From Planctomycetota bacterium (GTDB lineage Bacteria; Planctomycetota; Phycisphaerae; UBA1845): DNA of 5,627 bases. The translations under genes and the position numbers were made by a program. This document shows positions 4,975 to 5,627 of the stretch, piece by piece (position 1 is the stretch's first letter; each line of letters opens with the position of its first letter). The notes below the pieces were generated by a model. It was given only the letters and a program-made list of their open reading frames with translations. It ran no database searches and had not been told where the DNA came from. The DNA lies in the NCBI GenBank assembly GCA_022561255.1, contig JADFRO010000218.1, positions 1 through 5,627 on the forward strand. Direction: 5' to 3'.

Positions 4975-5627
4975 ACGAACTTGATCTTCCGCGCTGCGAA
5001 CAAGCACATGCGCAGCAGGATCAGACCGTGGCGGAATCTGGAAATGTTGGTTTCGCCGTAGGTTCTGGCTTTGTAGTGAACCGGCACGTCGACGATCTTC
5101 AGGCTGGCTCGCGCCGCGCCGAACAGAAGATCGAAATCCCCGAACGGATCAAAATCACCGAAGTAGGAACGATTCGCCGCAATCCGCTCATAATCTGCCC
5201 GCAGAAGCACCTTGGTACCACACAGCGTATCCCGAAATCGCTGCGACAGAAGGTATGTAAACACCAGTCCGAACGCTTTGTTCCCCAGTAGGTTCAAGAA
5301 GCGCATCGCCCGCTTGTCCATGAGATAGACCATGCGCGAGCCGTTGATGAACTCACCCCGTCCAGACGCCAGCGTATCGAAGAACATGGGGAGCTCCTCG
5401 GGCGGCACACTGATGTCCGCGTCGAGGATCATCAGCACGTCGCCGCTCGCTGCTGCGAAACCCTTGCGAACAGCATCTCCCTTTCCCTTGCCTTCCTGAC
5501 GCATCACCTTGATGGTAAACGGTCCATCATAGGAATCGGCCACGCGCCGAATCTCGTCCCAGGTGTCGTCGGTACTGTGACCCTCCACGAAAATCACTTC
5601 CTGCTGGTCCGTCATTCGCGGAATACG
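4971..5627 (-). CDS. GT2 glycosyltransferase, polyprenyl-phosphate sugar synthase-like (5' end outside window)
   Basis: This is the C-terminal 218 residues of a family 2 glycosyltransferase, cytoplasmic or membrane-associated, likely transferring a sugar from a nucleotide sugar to a polyprenyl phosphate. Reading from the right edge, RIPRM precedes EVIFVEGHSTDDTWDEI, the early GT2 nucleotide-binding strand. Next come GKGKGDAVRKGF, then ILDADISVPPEELP with the metal-binding D-x-D (DAD), then GEFINGSRMVYLMDKRAM, the acceptor-side loop RDTLCGTKVL, the FDPFGDFDLLFGAA segment, and the conserved tail ARTYGETNISRFRHGLILLRM. No C-terminal transmembrane pair of the DPM1-fusion or GtrB type is seen. The Met at 5615 is not the true start: the frame stays open to the edge, the residues before it fit the family, and the usual first strand (V-x-V-V-x-P-x-x-N-E) is missing. 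Some relatives carry an extra N-terminal domain, which cannot be assessed here. It could supply the lipid-linked donor for the adjacent GT39-type enzyme. Confidence 0.92.
   Translation of the reverse strand, partial: RIPRMTDQQEVIFVEGHSTDDTWDEIRRVADSYDGPFTIKVMRQEGKGKGDAVRKGFAAASGDVLMILDADISVPPEELPMFFDTLASGRGEFINGSRMVYLMDKRAMRFLNLLGNKAFGLVFTYLLSQRFRDTLCGTKVLLRADYERIAANRSYFGDFDPFGDFDLLFGAARASLKIVDVPVHYKARTYGETNISRFRHGLILLRMCLFAARKIKFV

Overview
The window looks like chromosomal DNA from a GC-rich, Gram-negative-type bacterium, most likely a planctomycete or a relative. The strongest hint is the secreted PQQ-like beta-propeller, whose N-terminal WPSFRGP...LP..W and ...PIPGLAHSSPIVWGDRVF signature is very common in Planctomycetota and neighbouring phyla. 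The large polyprenyl-phosphate-sugar-dependent glycosyltransferase points the same way. This placement is inference from family resemblance, since no rRNA or marker gene is present.

Layout from left to right: (1) bases 1-90 may hold the last codons of an upstream gene whose TGA overlaps the next ATG. (2) 87-1466 (+) encodes an exported PQQ-like beta-propeller protein. (3) 1467-1603 is a short gap between convergent genes, almost filled by a palindromic element (1480-1587) built on a 30-bp tandem repeat and bounded by C/G homopolymer tracts. (4) 1604-2281 (-) encodes a class I SAM-dependent methyltransferase. (5) 2282-2498 is a divergent intergenic region with small inverted repeats and a weak -10-like box. 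(6) 2499-3137 (+) encodes a second, different class I methyltransferase. (7) 3154-4974 (+), 16 nt downstream, encodes a multi-pass membrane glycosyltransferase of the GT39/ArnT type (GT-C fold) with a soluble C-terminal part. (8) 4971-5627 (-) is the C-terminal part of a GT2 (dolichyl-phosphate mannosyltransferase-like) glycosyltransferase that runs off the right edge. It converges on the GT39 gene so tightly that both stop codons sit in one CTAG.

How the genes may work together: GT2 enzymes of this kind typically load a sugar onto a polyprenyl phosphate in the cytoplasm, and GT39/GT-C enzymes use such lipid-linked sugars on the outer face of the membrane. With two small-molecule-type methyltransferases alongside, the right-hand 3.3 kb reads as an envelope glycan or glycolipid modification neighbourhood. 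No gene here identifies the acceptor. The beta-propeller is probably functionally separate. I saw no tRNA, rRNA, CRISPR array, transposase or prophage gene. The most unusual non-coding signal is the repeat element at 1480-1587.
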